Origin: Paenibacillaceae bacterium
Lineage (GTDB): Bacteria > Bacillota > Bacilli > Paenibacillales > YIM-B00363
Assembly: GCA_018969805.1 (NCBI GenBank)
Contig: JAGWXQ010000087.1
Location: 1-6,711 of the forward strand
Direction: 5' to 3'
DNA length: 6,711 bases
A model generated the notes under the pieces. It was given only the letters and a program-made list of their open reading frames with translations, did no database searches and was not told the origin of the DNA. Of this stretch, positions 1 to 6,154 are shown one piece after another. How positions within the stretch are numbered: position 1 is the first letter of the stretch; every line of letters starts with the position of its first letter. The position numbers were made by a program, and so were the translations under genes.

Positions 1-81
1 GATGCGCGCGATGCGTACGTGTATGCTTCTCTTTTGGATGGGCGGTGGATGCAGACGCTCGTCGTCGGTGTCCACAAATGA
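1..81 (+). CDS. C-terminal end of an unidentified upstream gene (partial)
   Basis: Frame 1 is open from the window edge and ends at TGA 79-81, giving 26 residues that finish in LLDGRWMQTLVVGVHK. The codon choice (GCG, CGC, GTC, GTG) resembles the real genes nearby, and this frame reads more like protein than the other two. The alternating hydrophobic ending could be a terminal beta strand. I do not recognise the family. In B. subtilis a methyltransferase-like gene (ytxK) precedes ackA, but nothing here is long enough to test that. The stop lies 49 bp before the GTG start of the next gene, so the two could be co-transcribed. Confidence 0.5.
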   Translation, partial: DARDAYVYASLLDGRWMQTLVVGVHK

Positions 82-115
82 TGCAGTCCGGTTGATAAAG
101 ATCTACTGTTTTTTT

Positions 116-124
116 GGGGGTGGG
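116..124 (+). promoter_or_regulatory. Ribosome binding site supporting the GTG start at 131
   Basis: The G-rich run GGGGGTGGG ends 6 nt before GTG 131. It follows a run of seven T. It is not a perfect GGAGG, but it is the only Shine-Dalgarno-like sequence near the point where dehydrogenase homology begins, so it supports GTG 131 over the more distant upstream ATG codons. Confidence 0.5.
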
Positions 125-130
125 ACAGCG

Positions 131-1006
131 GTGGCGTGGAAAAAAATAGGCATCGTCGGGCTCGGCACGATGGGACAAGCAATCGCAGAAATGCTTGCAA
201 AAAAGCAGTACACCGTCTTTGTCCAAGATGCGACACCGGAGCTGATGGAGCAAGCGATCAAGGCGATCGATGGGCAGCTGGAGAAGCAAGTGTCGCGCTG
301 GGCATTGACCGGAGCAGAGAAAAAGACGATTTTGACGCACATTCAGTGTGTGTCGTCGTTGGACGATTTTGCGCAATGCGATATGGTCATTGAGACGATT
401 ACTGAAGATGCGCAGGCAAAACATGCGTTGTTTGCGCGTTTGGGGCACGTGTGTCCGGAGCACGTCGTCCTTGCGACAAACACATCGACGTTGTCGGTGA
501 CGGAGTGTGCCCGCGTCACGATGCATGCGCAGCGCGTCATTGGGACGCACTTTATTTTCCCGGTCACGACAGTAGAGATGGTCGAAATTATTCGTGGTTT
601 ACAAACAGATCAGACGACGACGGACGCAGTGCGTGCGTTTGTCGAGCAAGGGTTGGAGATGAAAGCGATACCCGTGTATGAATCGCCTGGTTTTGTGACG
701 ACGAGGCTTATTTGTACGTTGATCAACGAAGCGCTGCACGTGTATACCGAAGGGGTGGCGCATCCGCGCGACATCGACGACGCGATGCGCATTGGGTATG
801 GATTTCGGCATGGACCGTTGGAGATGGCCGATCGGTGTGGTTTGGATGCGGTGCTGGCGGCGCTCGAAGGAATGTTTCGGGAGTATGGGGACCTCAAGTA
901 TCGTCCGGCGGTGTTGTTGCGCAAAATGGTGCGTGCGCATCAGCTGGGGGTAAAAACGGGGCAAGGGTTTTTTCGGTACGACGACGATGGGGACCGCATC
1001 CGCTAA
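131..1006 (+). CDS. 3-hydroxyacyl-CoA dehydrogenase family protein (3-hydroxybutyryl-CoA dehydrogenase-like)
   Basis: This 291-residue protein has the length and layout of the short-chain 3-hydroxyacyl-CoA dehydrogenases, soluble NAD(P)-dependent enzymes that interconvert 3-hydroxyacyl-CoA and 3-ketoacyl-CoA. An N-terminal Rossmann domain opens with IGIVGLGTMG (GxGxxG at 10-15). NTST at 117-120 supplies the usual Ser (S119), and GTHF at 138-141 with E152 supplies the His-Glu pair. The C-terminal helical dimerisation domain contains PGFVTTR (186-192), HGPLEMADRCGLD (227-239) and the family's terminal motif GVKTGQGFF (273-281). GTG 131 is chosen because the Rossmann fold begins six residues later and a G-rich site precedes it. 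The open frame continues upstream to position 2, but those residues have no family resemblance. Oddly, the Asn of the family motif HFxNP is Phe143 and the Asn of PGFxxNR is Thr191. The family call is firm; the true substrate is uncertain. A 61-bp gap separates it from ackA. Confidence 0.88.
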   Translation: MAWKKIGIVGLGTMGQAIAEMLAKKQYTVFVQDATPELMEQAIKAIDGQLEKQVSRWALTGAEKKTILTHIQCVSSLDDFAQCDMVIETITEDAQAKHALFARLGHVCPEHVVLATNTSTLSVTECARVTMHAQRVIGTHFIFPVTTVEMVEIIRGLQTDQTTTDAVRAFVEQGLEMKAIPVYESPGFVTTRLICTLINEALHVYTEGVAHPRDIDDAMRIGYGFRHGPLEMADRCGLDAVLAALEGMFREYGDLKYRPAVLLRKMVRAHQLGVKTGQGFFRYDDDGDRIR

Positions 1007-1054
1007 ATTTCGATCGTCTGGATGTCTGTGTTTTGAATAATGCGGGGCCGAAAT

Positions 1055-1060
1055 GAGGTG
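1055..1060 (+). promoter_or_regulatory. Ribosome binding site fixing the ackA start
   Basis: GAGGTG lies 7 nt before ATG 1068. The in-frame ATG at 1053 would lack a comparable site and would add five residues (MRCTK) ahead of the family's usual N terminus, so ATG 1068 is the better start. Confidence 0.75.
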
Positions 1061-1067
1061 TACGAAG

Positions 1068-2261
1068 ATGAACGTATTGGTACTCAATGCTGGAAGCTCG
1101 TCGGTCAAATGTCAGCTGTATGCGATGGAAGGTGATGTCCGTGTGCTGGCGCGGTGCCGTGTTGAGCGCATCGGGTCGGATACGGCGCTGTTTGTGGTTG
1201 AGACACCGCAGGAAGAGCGCACGCGTGTCTTAGAAGTGCTTGACCATACGTCTGCGGTGCGGCACGTGTTGCATGCGCTGGCCGGTGTGCTCCAGGACGG
1301 AGCGCGCATTGATGCGGTCGGGCATCGGGTCGTGCATGGAGGAGAGCTGTTTTCGGAGTCGGTGCGCATTACGGATGCGGTCATTGTACAAATCAAGAAG
1401 CTGTACGACCTTGCTCCATTGCACAATCCCGCCCATGTGAGTGGCATACGCGCTATTGAGGCAAATTTGCCAGATGTGCCCCAAGTGGCGGTATTTGACA
1501 CTGCATTTCATCATACGCTGCCGGAGCATGCGTATCGGTACGCGATCCCGTCGGTGCTGTATTATCGGCACAAAGTGCGCAAATATGGGTTTCATGGCAT
1601 ATCGCATATGTACGTAAGCAGGCGCATTGCGGCACTGCTCGGCCGTGCGGAGGAACGCGTGCGCATCGTGTCGTGTCATTTGGGCAATGGCGCTAGTGTC
1701 GCTGCGATTGCTGGAGGACGGTCGATCGATACGTCGATGGGGATGACCCCATTAGAAGGGCTTATGATGGGCACGCGCAGTGGCGACATTGATGCGGCGA
1801 TTGTTCCGTTTGTGATGGCAAAAGAAGAGCTGTCTGCAAGCGAAGTGCAGTCCATGCTCAACAAACACAGCGGTTTATTGGCGGTGAGCGGTGTTTCAGG
1901 GGATATGCGAGAAATTGTCGCTCGGCGGGACAGCGGCGATGCGGCTGCGGTGCTCGCTTTTGAGATGTTTGTGTATCGGCTGCGCAAGTACATCGGGGCG
2001 TATGCGGTTGCGATGGACGGTGTCGATGCGATCGTATTTACAGCGGGCATCGGGGAGCACGCCCATGCGGTGCGGGCTGCGGTGTGTGCGCGCATGACTG
2101 TGCTCGGTGTCCAATTGGACGAACACGCAAATACGCAGACGACACCGTTGGAGCGGTGCATATCGACACCACAATCGCGCGTCGCCGTATGGGTCGTCCC
2201 GACCAATGAAGAGCGTGTCATTGCAGACGAGACGTACGCGCTCGTGCGGGAGGGGTGCTAA
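1068..2261 (+). CDS. ackA: Acetate kinase
   Basis: Acetate kinase is a cytosolic enzyme that interconverts acetate plus ATP with acetyl phosphate plus ADP. With phosphotransacetylase it makes ATP during overflow or fermentative metabolism. The 397 residues match the family length of about 400. The N terminus VLVLNAGSSSVK (3-14) carries Asn7 and the first phosphate-binding loop. GHRVVHGG (85-92) carries Arg87. FDTAFH (143-148) carries catalytic Asp144. FHGISH (175-180), HLGNGAS (204-210) and GTRSGDID (235-242, Arg237) complete the nucleotide and phosphate site, and TNEE (379-382) gives the Mg-binding Glu381. Residue roles are taken from the Methanosarcina enzyme. GTRSGDID and the length favour acetate over butyrate kinase. 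The stop codon shares its last base with the dnaD start codon. No phosphotransacetylase gene is visible, and I saw no clear cre operator upstream. Confidence 0.97.
   Translation: MNVLVLNAGSSSVKCQLYAMEGDVRVLARCRVERIGSDTALFVVETPQEERTRVLEVLDHTSAVRHVLHALAGVLQDGARIDAVGHRVVHGGELFSESVRITDAVIVQIKKLYDLAPLHNPAHVSGIRAIEANLPDVPQVAVFDTAFHHTLPEHAYRYAIPSVLYYRHKVRKYGFHGISHMYVSRRIAALLGRAEERVRIVSCHLGNGASVAAIAGGRSIDTSMGMTPLEGLMMGTRSGDIDAAIVPFVMAKEELSASEVQSMLNKHSGLLAVSGVSGDMREIVARRDSGDAAAVLAFEMFVYRLRKYIGAYAVAMDGVDAIVFTAGIGEHAHAVRAAVCARMTVLGVQLDEHANTQTTPLERCISTPQSRVAVWVVPTNEERVIADETYALVREGC
2248..2255 (+). promoter_or_regulatory. Ribosome binding site for dnaD, inside the end of ackA
   Basis: GGGAGGGG lies 5 nt before ATG 2261. 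This favours ATG 2261 over the in-frame GTG at 2255, which is itself part of the site. The arrangement allows ribosomes finishing ackA to reinitiate on dnaD. Confidence 0.7.
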
Positions 2262-2863
2262 TGGACGCGATCAAAGGCATCGTCGGGGCACTGCAGCAAG
2301 GGGGCGTATTCGTCCCGGGCTTGTTGCTCCAATTGTATGCACGACTTGGGCTGCTTGAAAACGAAGTGATGGTCATCGTGCACTTGTTGTACGCGCGCGA
2401 TGGGGAACGCATGGATTTACCGACACCGCAGTGGCTTGCAACGCGCATGTCGATACCGGAATCACGGGTGCTCGCATCGATTGAGCGCCTCGTACGGGAA
2501 GGGTTTTTGAGCATCGAAATGGTCGATGACGGGGGTGTCGTCGGAGAGCGGTACGACTTTGGTGCACTGTATACGAAGCTGGCACAAATGTCGATCAGTA
2601 CGCCACAAGATGTGGCACCGCCGCGAGAGCCGACGTCTCAGCGCAGACGCAATATTTTTACGTTGTTTGAAAGCGAGTTTGCCCGGCCACTTTCACCTCT
2701 GGAGTACGATATGATTATTGGGTGGATCGATCGCGACGGGTGCTCGGATTCGCTCATTATGGCTGCACTCAAAGAAGCCGTGTTTTCTGGAAAGCTCAGT
2801 TTCCGCCACGTCGATCGCATTTTAAACGACTGGATCCGTCAAGGAATTACCCCCGAGACGTAG
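2261..2863 (+). CDS. dnaD: DNA replication initiation protein DnaD, lacking the C-terminal tail
   Basis: DnaD acts at chromosome-origin initiation and replication restart in Firmicutes, working with DnaA, PriA, DnaB and DnaI to load the replicative helicase. The 200 residues fall into an N-terminal winged-helix oligomerisation domain (about 1-110, with VPGLLLQLYARLGL at 18-31 and TPQWLATRM at 55-63), a polar linker (about 112-130) and a DnaB/DnaD C-terminal domain (131-191). The last domain contains FARPLSPLEYD (140-150) and ALKEAVFSGKLSFRHVDRIL (169-188), nearly the same as B. subtilis DnaD as I remember it. The protein stops nine residues after the DRILNDW helix. B. subtilis DnaD (232 aa) has about 30 more, mostly basic, residues linked to DNA binding. 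Translation past the TAG does not restore such a tail. The final 42 bp are also the antisense of the end of mtnB. The gene follows ackA rather than the aspB/nth neighbours of B. subtilis. Confidence 0.9.
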   Translation: MDAIKGIVGALQQGGVFVPGLLLQLYARLGLLENEVMVIVHLLYARDGERMDLPTPQWLATRMSIPESRVLASIERLVREGFLSIEMVDDGGVVGERYDFGALYTKLAQMSISTPQDVAPPREPTSQRRRNIFTLFESEFARPLSPLEYDMIIGWIDRDGCSDSLIMAALKEAVFSGKLSFRHVDRILNDWIRQGITPET

Positions 2864-3463
2864 TTCCATAAGACGATACGTACACAAGCTCTCCAGTGCC
2901 TCGACGTGCCGCTTGCAGGCATCGATCGTCTTGCCCCATGCGTACAGCCCGTGCCCGCGCAGCAAAATGCCCGGGACACGGTCATCGATAACCGATGGCA
3001 GACGGTGTGCGATCTCGCGGACGTCGGCATCGTTTGGTGTAATCGGGAGACGGACGCACGCGTGGGGATCCCATATCCCGAGTGCCTTGATCATTTCGTA
3101 CGCGGCAAACGTCGTACATCCGTGTGGGGCATCGTACAGCGACACCATCGTCGTCGCAGCCGTATGGATGTGCGCCACTGCGTTGCTGTCTGTACACGCG
3201 TAGATCGCTTCATGGATCGCAGTCTCTGCGGACGGCGTGTGTGTCGTGCCGATCGGCATCCCGTCCCGTACGATCAAGAAATCTGACGCGGTGCGCACGG
3301 TTTTGTCTTTTCCGCTCGTGCTGATCATCATCGTCGGTGGATCAGACGACAGGCGCATCGAGACGTTTCCGCTCGTACCAGGAAACCATCCACGCGTACC
3401 AAACGTATGCTTGATGGCGTGCAATGCTTCATAGGCGGCAAATACCGCATCAAAATCGATCAT
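2822..3463 (-). CDS. mtnB: Methylthioribulose-1-phosphate dehydratase
   Basis: MtnB removes water from 5-methylthioribulose-1-phosphate to give 2,3-diketo-5-methylthiopentyl-1-phosphate, the substrate of MtnW, in the cytosolic methionine salvage pathway. The 213-residue protein has the class II aldolase/adducin fold. GTSGNVS (29-35) is the phosphate-binding loop, SAE (78-80) gives the probable catalytic Glu80, HIH (98-100) provides two zinc-ligand His, and RGHGLYAWG (169-177) gives the third, His171. Its presence beside mtnW and mtnX separates it from fuculose or ribulose-phosphate aldolases of the same fold. Its ATG overlaps the mtnX stop as ATGA, and GGGAGGG lies 5 nt upstream. It is the last visible gene of the operon. 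Its final 14 codons run antisense into the 3' end of dnaD, so the extreme C terminus (about NSLTDPVV) may not be conserved. Confidence 0.93.
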   Translation of the reverse strand: MIDFDAVFAAYEALHAIKHTFGTRGWFPGTSGNVSMRLSSDPPTMMISTSGKDKTVRTASDFLIVRDGMPIGTTHTPSAETAIHEAIYACTDSNAVAHIHTAATTMVSLYDAPHGCTTFAAYEMIKALGIWDPHACVRLPITPNDADVREIAHRLPSVIDDRVPGILLRGHGLYAWGKTIDACKRHVEALESLCTYRLMELRLGGNSLTDPVV

Positions 3464-4155
3464 GATCGCCCTCCCAGTCGGTGCAGCGTGAATGCATCGC
3501 GTGTGCGCGCGTCGTGCACGAGTGTGTCCATGATGTCATAAAACGTCTCGTACGCAATGCACGGTACACCGTGTGCGAGGCAATGGCGGTACAAATGCGC
3601 ACGCGCAAAGACGATGTCCGCTTGCTTGGCGGCATTGTAGTCGGTAATGCTGTCCCCGATGACGATCGTCGTGTGCGCAAATGGGACGTGGCGCATGACG
3701 GTCGTTTTGCACATGCCGCAGTCATCGGTACATGCATCGCCACACGGATGGGGCCATGTAATCGTGATCGTCGGCGGATCAAATGACGCGCTGTTGCAAT
3801 ACACGCCTGCAAAGTACGACGGCGGGATGTGGGCGAGTATCGGACGAATAAAAAAATCGATGCCTCCGCTGACGACATAAAACGGCACACCGCATGCATG
3901 GGCGTGCGTGAGCAGTCCGAGCACACCGGGACGCAGCGTCGCTTTGTCCATGACCGTACGCACGATGTCTTCCCGCAATGCGCTTGGGATGAGCGAAAAC
4001 AACGATCCGACACCATCGCGAATGGAACGCGTTCCGCGCATCATGTCCTCGACGATCGATCGCCAATTCGGGGGATTGTAGTGTTCCATAATCATCAAGA
4101 TGTTGTCGGTCACCGTCATCGTACCATCGAAATCACAAAAGATGCGTACGCTCAT
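3460..4155 (-). CDS. mtnX: 2-hydroxy-3-keto-5-methylthiopentenyl-1-phosphate phosphatase
   Basis: MtnX is a HAD-superfamily phosphatase that removes phosphate from the enol product of MtnW, yielding the acireductone 1,2-dihydroxy-3-keto-5-methylthiopentene. The 231 residues carry all four HAD motifs: DFDGT (8-12; Asp8 nucleophile, Asp10 acid/base), VVSGG (94-98, Ser96), Lys150 in CGMCK, and GDSITDYNAA (167-176) for magnesium. The insert between motifs II and III holds four closely spaced cysteines (138, 142, 146, 149). ATG 4155 is chosen because it overlaps the mtnW stop as ATGA and puts DFDGT at the usual distance from the N terminus. A TTG at 4170 would add five residues. Only a weak GGGG lies upstream (4165-4168), so translation probably depends on coupling to mtnW. 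The stop overlaps the mtnB start by 4 bp. Confidence 0.93.
   Translation of the reverse strand: MSVRIFCDFDGTMTVTDNILMIMEHYNPPNWRSIVEDMMRGTRSIRDGVGSLFSLIPSALREDIVRTVMDKATLRPGVLGLLTHAHACGVPFYVVSGGIDFFIRPILAHIPPSYFAGVYCNSASFDPPTITITWPHPCGDACTDDCGMCKTTVMRHVPFAHTTIVIGDSITDYNAAKQADIVFARAHLYRHCLAHGVPCIAYETFYDIMDTLVHDARTRDAFTLHRLGGRS
3469..3475 (-). promoter_or_regulatory. Ribosome binding site for mtnB
   Basis: Read on the - strand, GGGAGGG lies 5 nt before the mtnB ATG (3463-3461), inside the last codons of mtnX. It supports the ATG that overlaps the mtnX stop. Confidence 0.75.
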
Positions 4156-5366
4156 GTACGTGTGCCCCAACGTGCGAGTGCCGCTTGGAGGTGTTCGTAT
4201 GGTGCGTCATGCAGTGGGATGCCGGCCACTGTGGCATCGATCGCTTGTCGAAACGCTTGCGCGCCCGCTGTCGTACCGTTTGGATGGCCGTGAATGCCTC
4301 CGCCGGCGTTGATCACGATGTCGCCCCCAAAGTCTTTGAGCAACGCAGGCACAAGTCCGGGATGTATGCCCGCAGAAGGTACGGGGAACACGGGGCGATG
4401 GACGGAAGGAGTCGTCAGCTCGTGCGCGATCGACACCGTTTGGGATCGGGGCATCGTCACGGATCCGTACGGCGATGGAAACAGCACAAGGTCCGCTCCT
4501 GCGATGCGCAGCAGCTTGCCGAGCAATAAGGCAGGAGAAATGCCCGTTTGGGTACTGGAGACGATCGCCCCCGAGCACGCCGGATGGGCGACGAGCGGCA
4601 CGGTAATCGATCGATCGGATGCCAATTCACATAACGCGTCCAGTCCATAAGCAAATACGTTAAATAAAAGAGCAGATGCGCCCGCTGCGATGGCGCGCCG
4701 TGCGTTTGTCGCAAGCAAAGACGTTTTTCCCGTTAAGTTTGCTGCGTACAGGACGGTATGGCCGTGGTGGCGCATCATGTCTTCGCACACGGTCTGACAT
4801 GCTGCGACGCGTTTTTCTAAAGGAGTGAGCGGATTTTCAAACAAAATCTCATCGTCTTTAATCAGATCGACGCCTCCGTACGCTTGCTGCGCAAATTGCT
4901 CGCGCAGTTCTTGCAAATCGTAGCCGACGACCGATTTAAAAATGCTCATGAGCAGCGGACGGCCGTGCACGCCCGTCCGATCGCGGATGCCGTGGATGCC
5001 GTATTTGGCACCAGGGCATTGCTTTAAAAACGCATCCGACAGTGTGATGTCGAGCAGGCGAATGTTCCCATCAAGCGACAGTTTGCCAAACACGGTCACG
5101 AGCAACGCGGGAATGTCGGCACTGAAATTGATGGTCGGATACCCGATCGACACGCGTGCACCGCGTGCGTTTGGAATGGCGTACTCTGTCTCATCTAAGG
5201 GAGCGATGTCGAGCACGACACCCAAATGTTTTTCCATCTCGCTTTTGCGCGTCGCAGACAGCTCTGTCCACGTACCGACGGTCATTCCGTGGGCGATTGC
5301 AGTCGCTTTTTTCAAAAAGTCTGCCCGTTCGTCCCATATCGCGTAGTGTGCAATGCACATCGTCAT
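4152..5366 (-). CDS. mtnW: 2,3-diketo-5-methylthiopentyl-1-phosphate enolase (RuBisCO-like protein)
   Basis: MtnW is a RuBisCO-like protein that enolises 2,3-diketo-5-methylthiopentyl-1-phosphate and does not fix CO2. The 404 residues fit the family. GGVDLIKDDE (164-173) is the activation motif, with Lys170 as the carbamylated residue and Asp172/Glu173 as magnesium ligands. FGKLSL (93-98) contains Lys95, which probably corresponds to the general base known as Lys98 in the Geobacillus enzyme. PGAKYGIHGIRDRTG (118-132) and the phosphate-binding GGGIHGHP (355-362) are typical of the MtnW clade. Flanking mtnX and mtnB confirm the salvage role, since organisms with a separate MtnW and MtnX split the reaction done elsewhere by MtnC. 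ATG 5366 has GGAGGT five bases upstream and overlaps the proC stop as ATGA. The end overlaps the mtnX start the same way. No disrupted motif is visible. Confidence 0.96.
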   Translation of the reverse strand: MTMCIAHYAIWDERADFLKKATAIAHGMTVGTWTELSATRKSEMEKHLGVVLDIAPLDETEYAIPNARGARVSIGYPTINFSADIPALLVTVFGKLSLDGNIRLLDITLSDAFLKQCPGAKYGIHGIRDRTGVHGRPLLMSIFKSVVGYDLQELREQFAQQAYGGVDLIKDDEILFENPLTPLEKRVAACQTVCEDMMRHHGHTVLYAANLTGKTSLLATNARRAIAAGASALLFNVFAYGLDALCELASDRSITVPLVAHPACSGAIVSSTQTGISPALLLGKLLRIAGADLVLFPSPYGSVTMPRSQTVSIAHELTTPSVHRPVFPVPSAGIHPGLVPALLKDFGGDIVINAGGGIHGHPNGTTAGAQAFRQAIDATVAGIPLHDAPYEHLQAALARWGTRT

Positions 5367-6154
5367 GGTGTACCTCCGATTTCTGCCTCCATCTCTTGCC
5401 CCCGCGCGATCGCCGCATCGACGGCGCGATCGATCAGCCCCCCTAGAGGTGCCAATACCGCCAGTGCCGCTGCCGTCGTGCCGTTGGGCGAGGTGACTGC
5501 TGTACGCAAATGTTTTGGCTGTGCGCCTTCTAAGACGCGTTGGGCGGCTCCTGCGGCCGTATGGGCGACGAGTGCGTGTGCGTCAGGGATGCCGAGCCGC
5601 TCTGCGGCGGCGATGAGTGCTTCCATCATCGCGTACACGTACGCTGGACCCGATCCACTGATCGCCGTTACGGCGTGCATGTGCGTTTCTTGTACTTCGA
5701 TCGCAAACCCCAGTGTATCAAAGAGCGTGCGGACCATGGGCGGGACGTGCGCACGGGCACACCAAGCGGTCACCCCCTTGCGCAACGCACACGACGTATT
5801 GGGCATGGCGCGCACGATCGGTTGCCCATCAGGGACGTACGAGGCGATCGACGCAATCGACACCCCCGCTGCGACGCTGATGACGACGGTGTGGGGACGG
5901 ATGTGCGGAGCGAGAAAGCGCAGCGCTTCGGGCACGTGGTGGGGCTTGCACGCCACAATAACCGCAGCACAGACACCGAGCGCGTGGATGCGCGATGCGT
6001 CGTCCATGCAGGGCGTGATCGGTGTTTTCGATGCGACCGCACGCAAACGGGCGTTGTCGCCCGCGTTGTACGCAGAAATCGTATAATGGTGCTTCAGTCC
6101 ATGGATCAACGCTTCGCCCATGGCTCCGACACCGACAATCGTAATCGGAATCAT
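5363..6154 (-). CDS. proC: Pyrroline-5-carboxylate reductase
   Basis: ProC reduces 1-pyrroline-5-carboxylate to proline with NAD(P)H, the final cytosolic step of proline synthesis. The 263 residues are close to the family's usual length of about 270. The Rossmann domain opens with ITIVGVGAMGEAL (4-16). VIVACKP (65-71), VISVAAGV (91-98) and RAMPNTSC (115-122) are family-typical strands and loops. AISGSGPAYVY (164-174) and TSPNGTTAAAL (221-231) form the dimer-interface active site. The latter usually reads SPGGTT, so Asn224 is a minor variant. ATG 6154 was chosen because it begins directly at the Rossmann strand, overlaps the proA stop as ATGA and has GAGGGAG upstream. The open frame extends 78 codons further, but that part is antisense-like sequence over proA. 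Placement directly after proA supports de novo proline synthesis. Confidence 0.95.
   Translation of the reverse strand: MIPITIVGVGAMGEALIHGLKHHYTISAYNAGDNARLRAVASKTPITPCMDDASRIHALGVCAAVIVACKPHHVPEALRFLAPHIRPHTVVISVAAGVSIASIASYVPDGQPIVRAMPNTSCALRKGVTAWCARAHVPPMVRTLFDTLGFAIEVQETHMHAVTAISGSGPAYVYAMMEALIAAAERLGIPDAHALVAHTAAGAAQRVLEGAQPKHLRTAVTSPNGTTAAALAVLAPLGGLIDRAVDAAIARGQEMEAEIGGTP
5372..5377 (-). promoter_or_regulatory. Ribosome binding site for mtnW
   Basis: On the - strand GGAGGT lies 5 nt before ATG 5366, within the last codons of proC. It is the strongest Shine-Dalgarno match in the operon and fixes the mtnW start. Confidence 0.8.

Noticed and set aside
2..130. N-terminal extension of the dehydrogenase to an ATG at position 2
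   Set aside because: The added 43 residues show no fold or family resemblance, overlap the end of another plausible gene in frame 1, and lie upstream of the Rossmann strand that normally begins these proteins.
82..130. Possible promoter (TTGATA) before the dehydrogenase
   Set aside because: There is a -35-like hexamer but no -10 hexamer at the right distance; a T-run and G-run occupy that place.
1007..1067. Promoter or catabolite-response operator before ackA
   Set aside because: The 61-bp gap has AT-rich bits (TTGAATAAT) but no paired -35/-10 with good spacing and no cre-like palindrome, so I could not support a call.
599..1108. - strand open frame (169 codons) opposite the dehydrogenase
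   Set aside because: Its composition is His/Arg/Pro-rich with no conserved motif, and the + strand frame there has a complete dehydrogenase.
2787..2806. Possible stem GGAAA/TTTCC as a terminator near the convergent ends
   Set aside because: The stem is only 5 bp, AT-rich, inside dnaD coding sequence, and has no T-tract on either side.
4152..5366. mtnW as a true CO2-fixing RuBisCO
   Set aside because: The carbamylation motif is shared by the superfamily, but the MtnW-type GGGIHGHP loop, the length of 404 residues and the mtnX/mtnB neighbours mark it as the salvage enolase.
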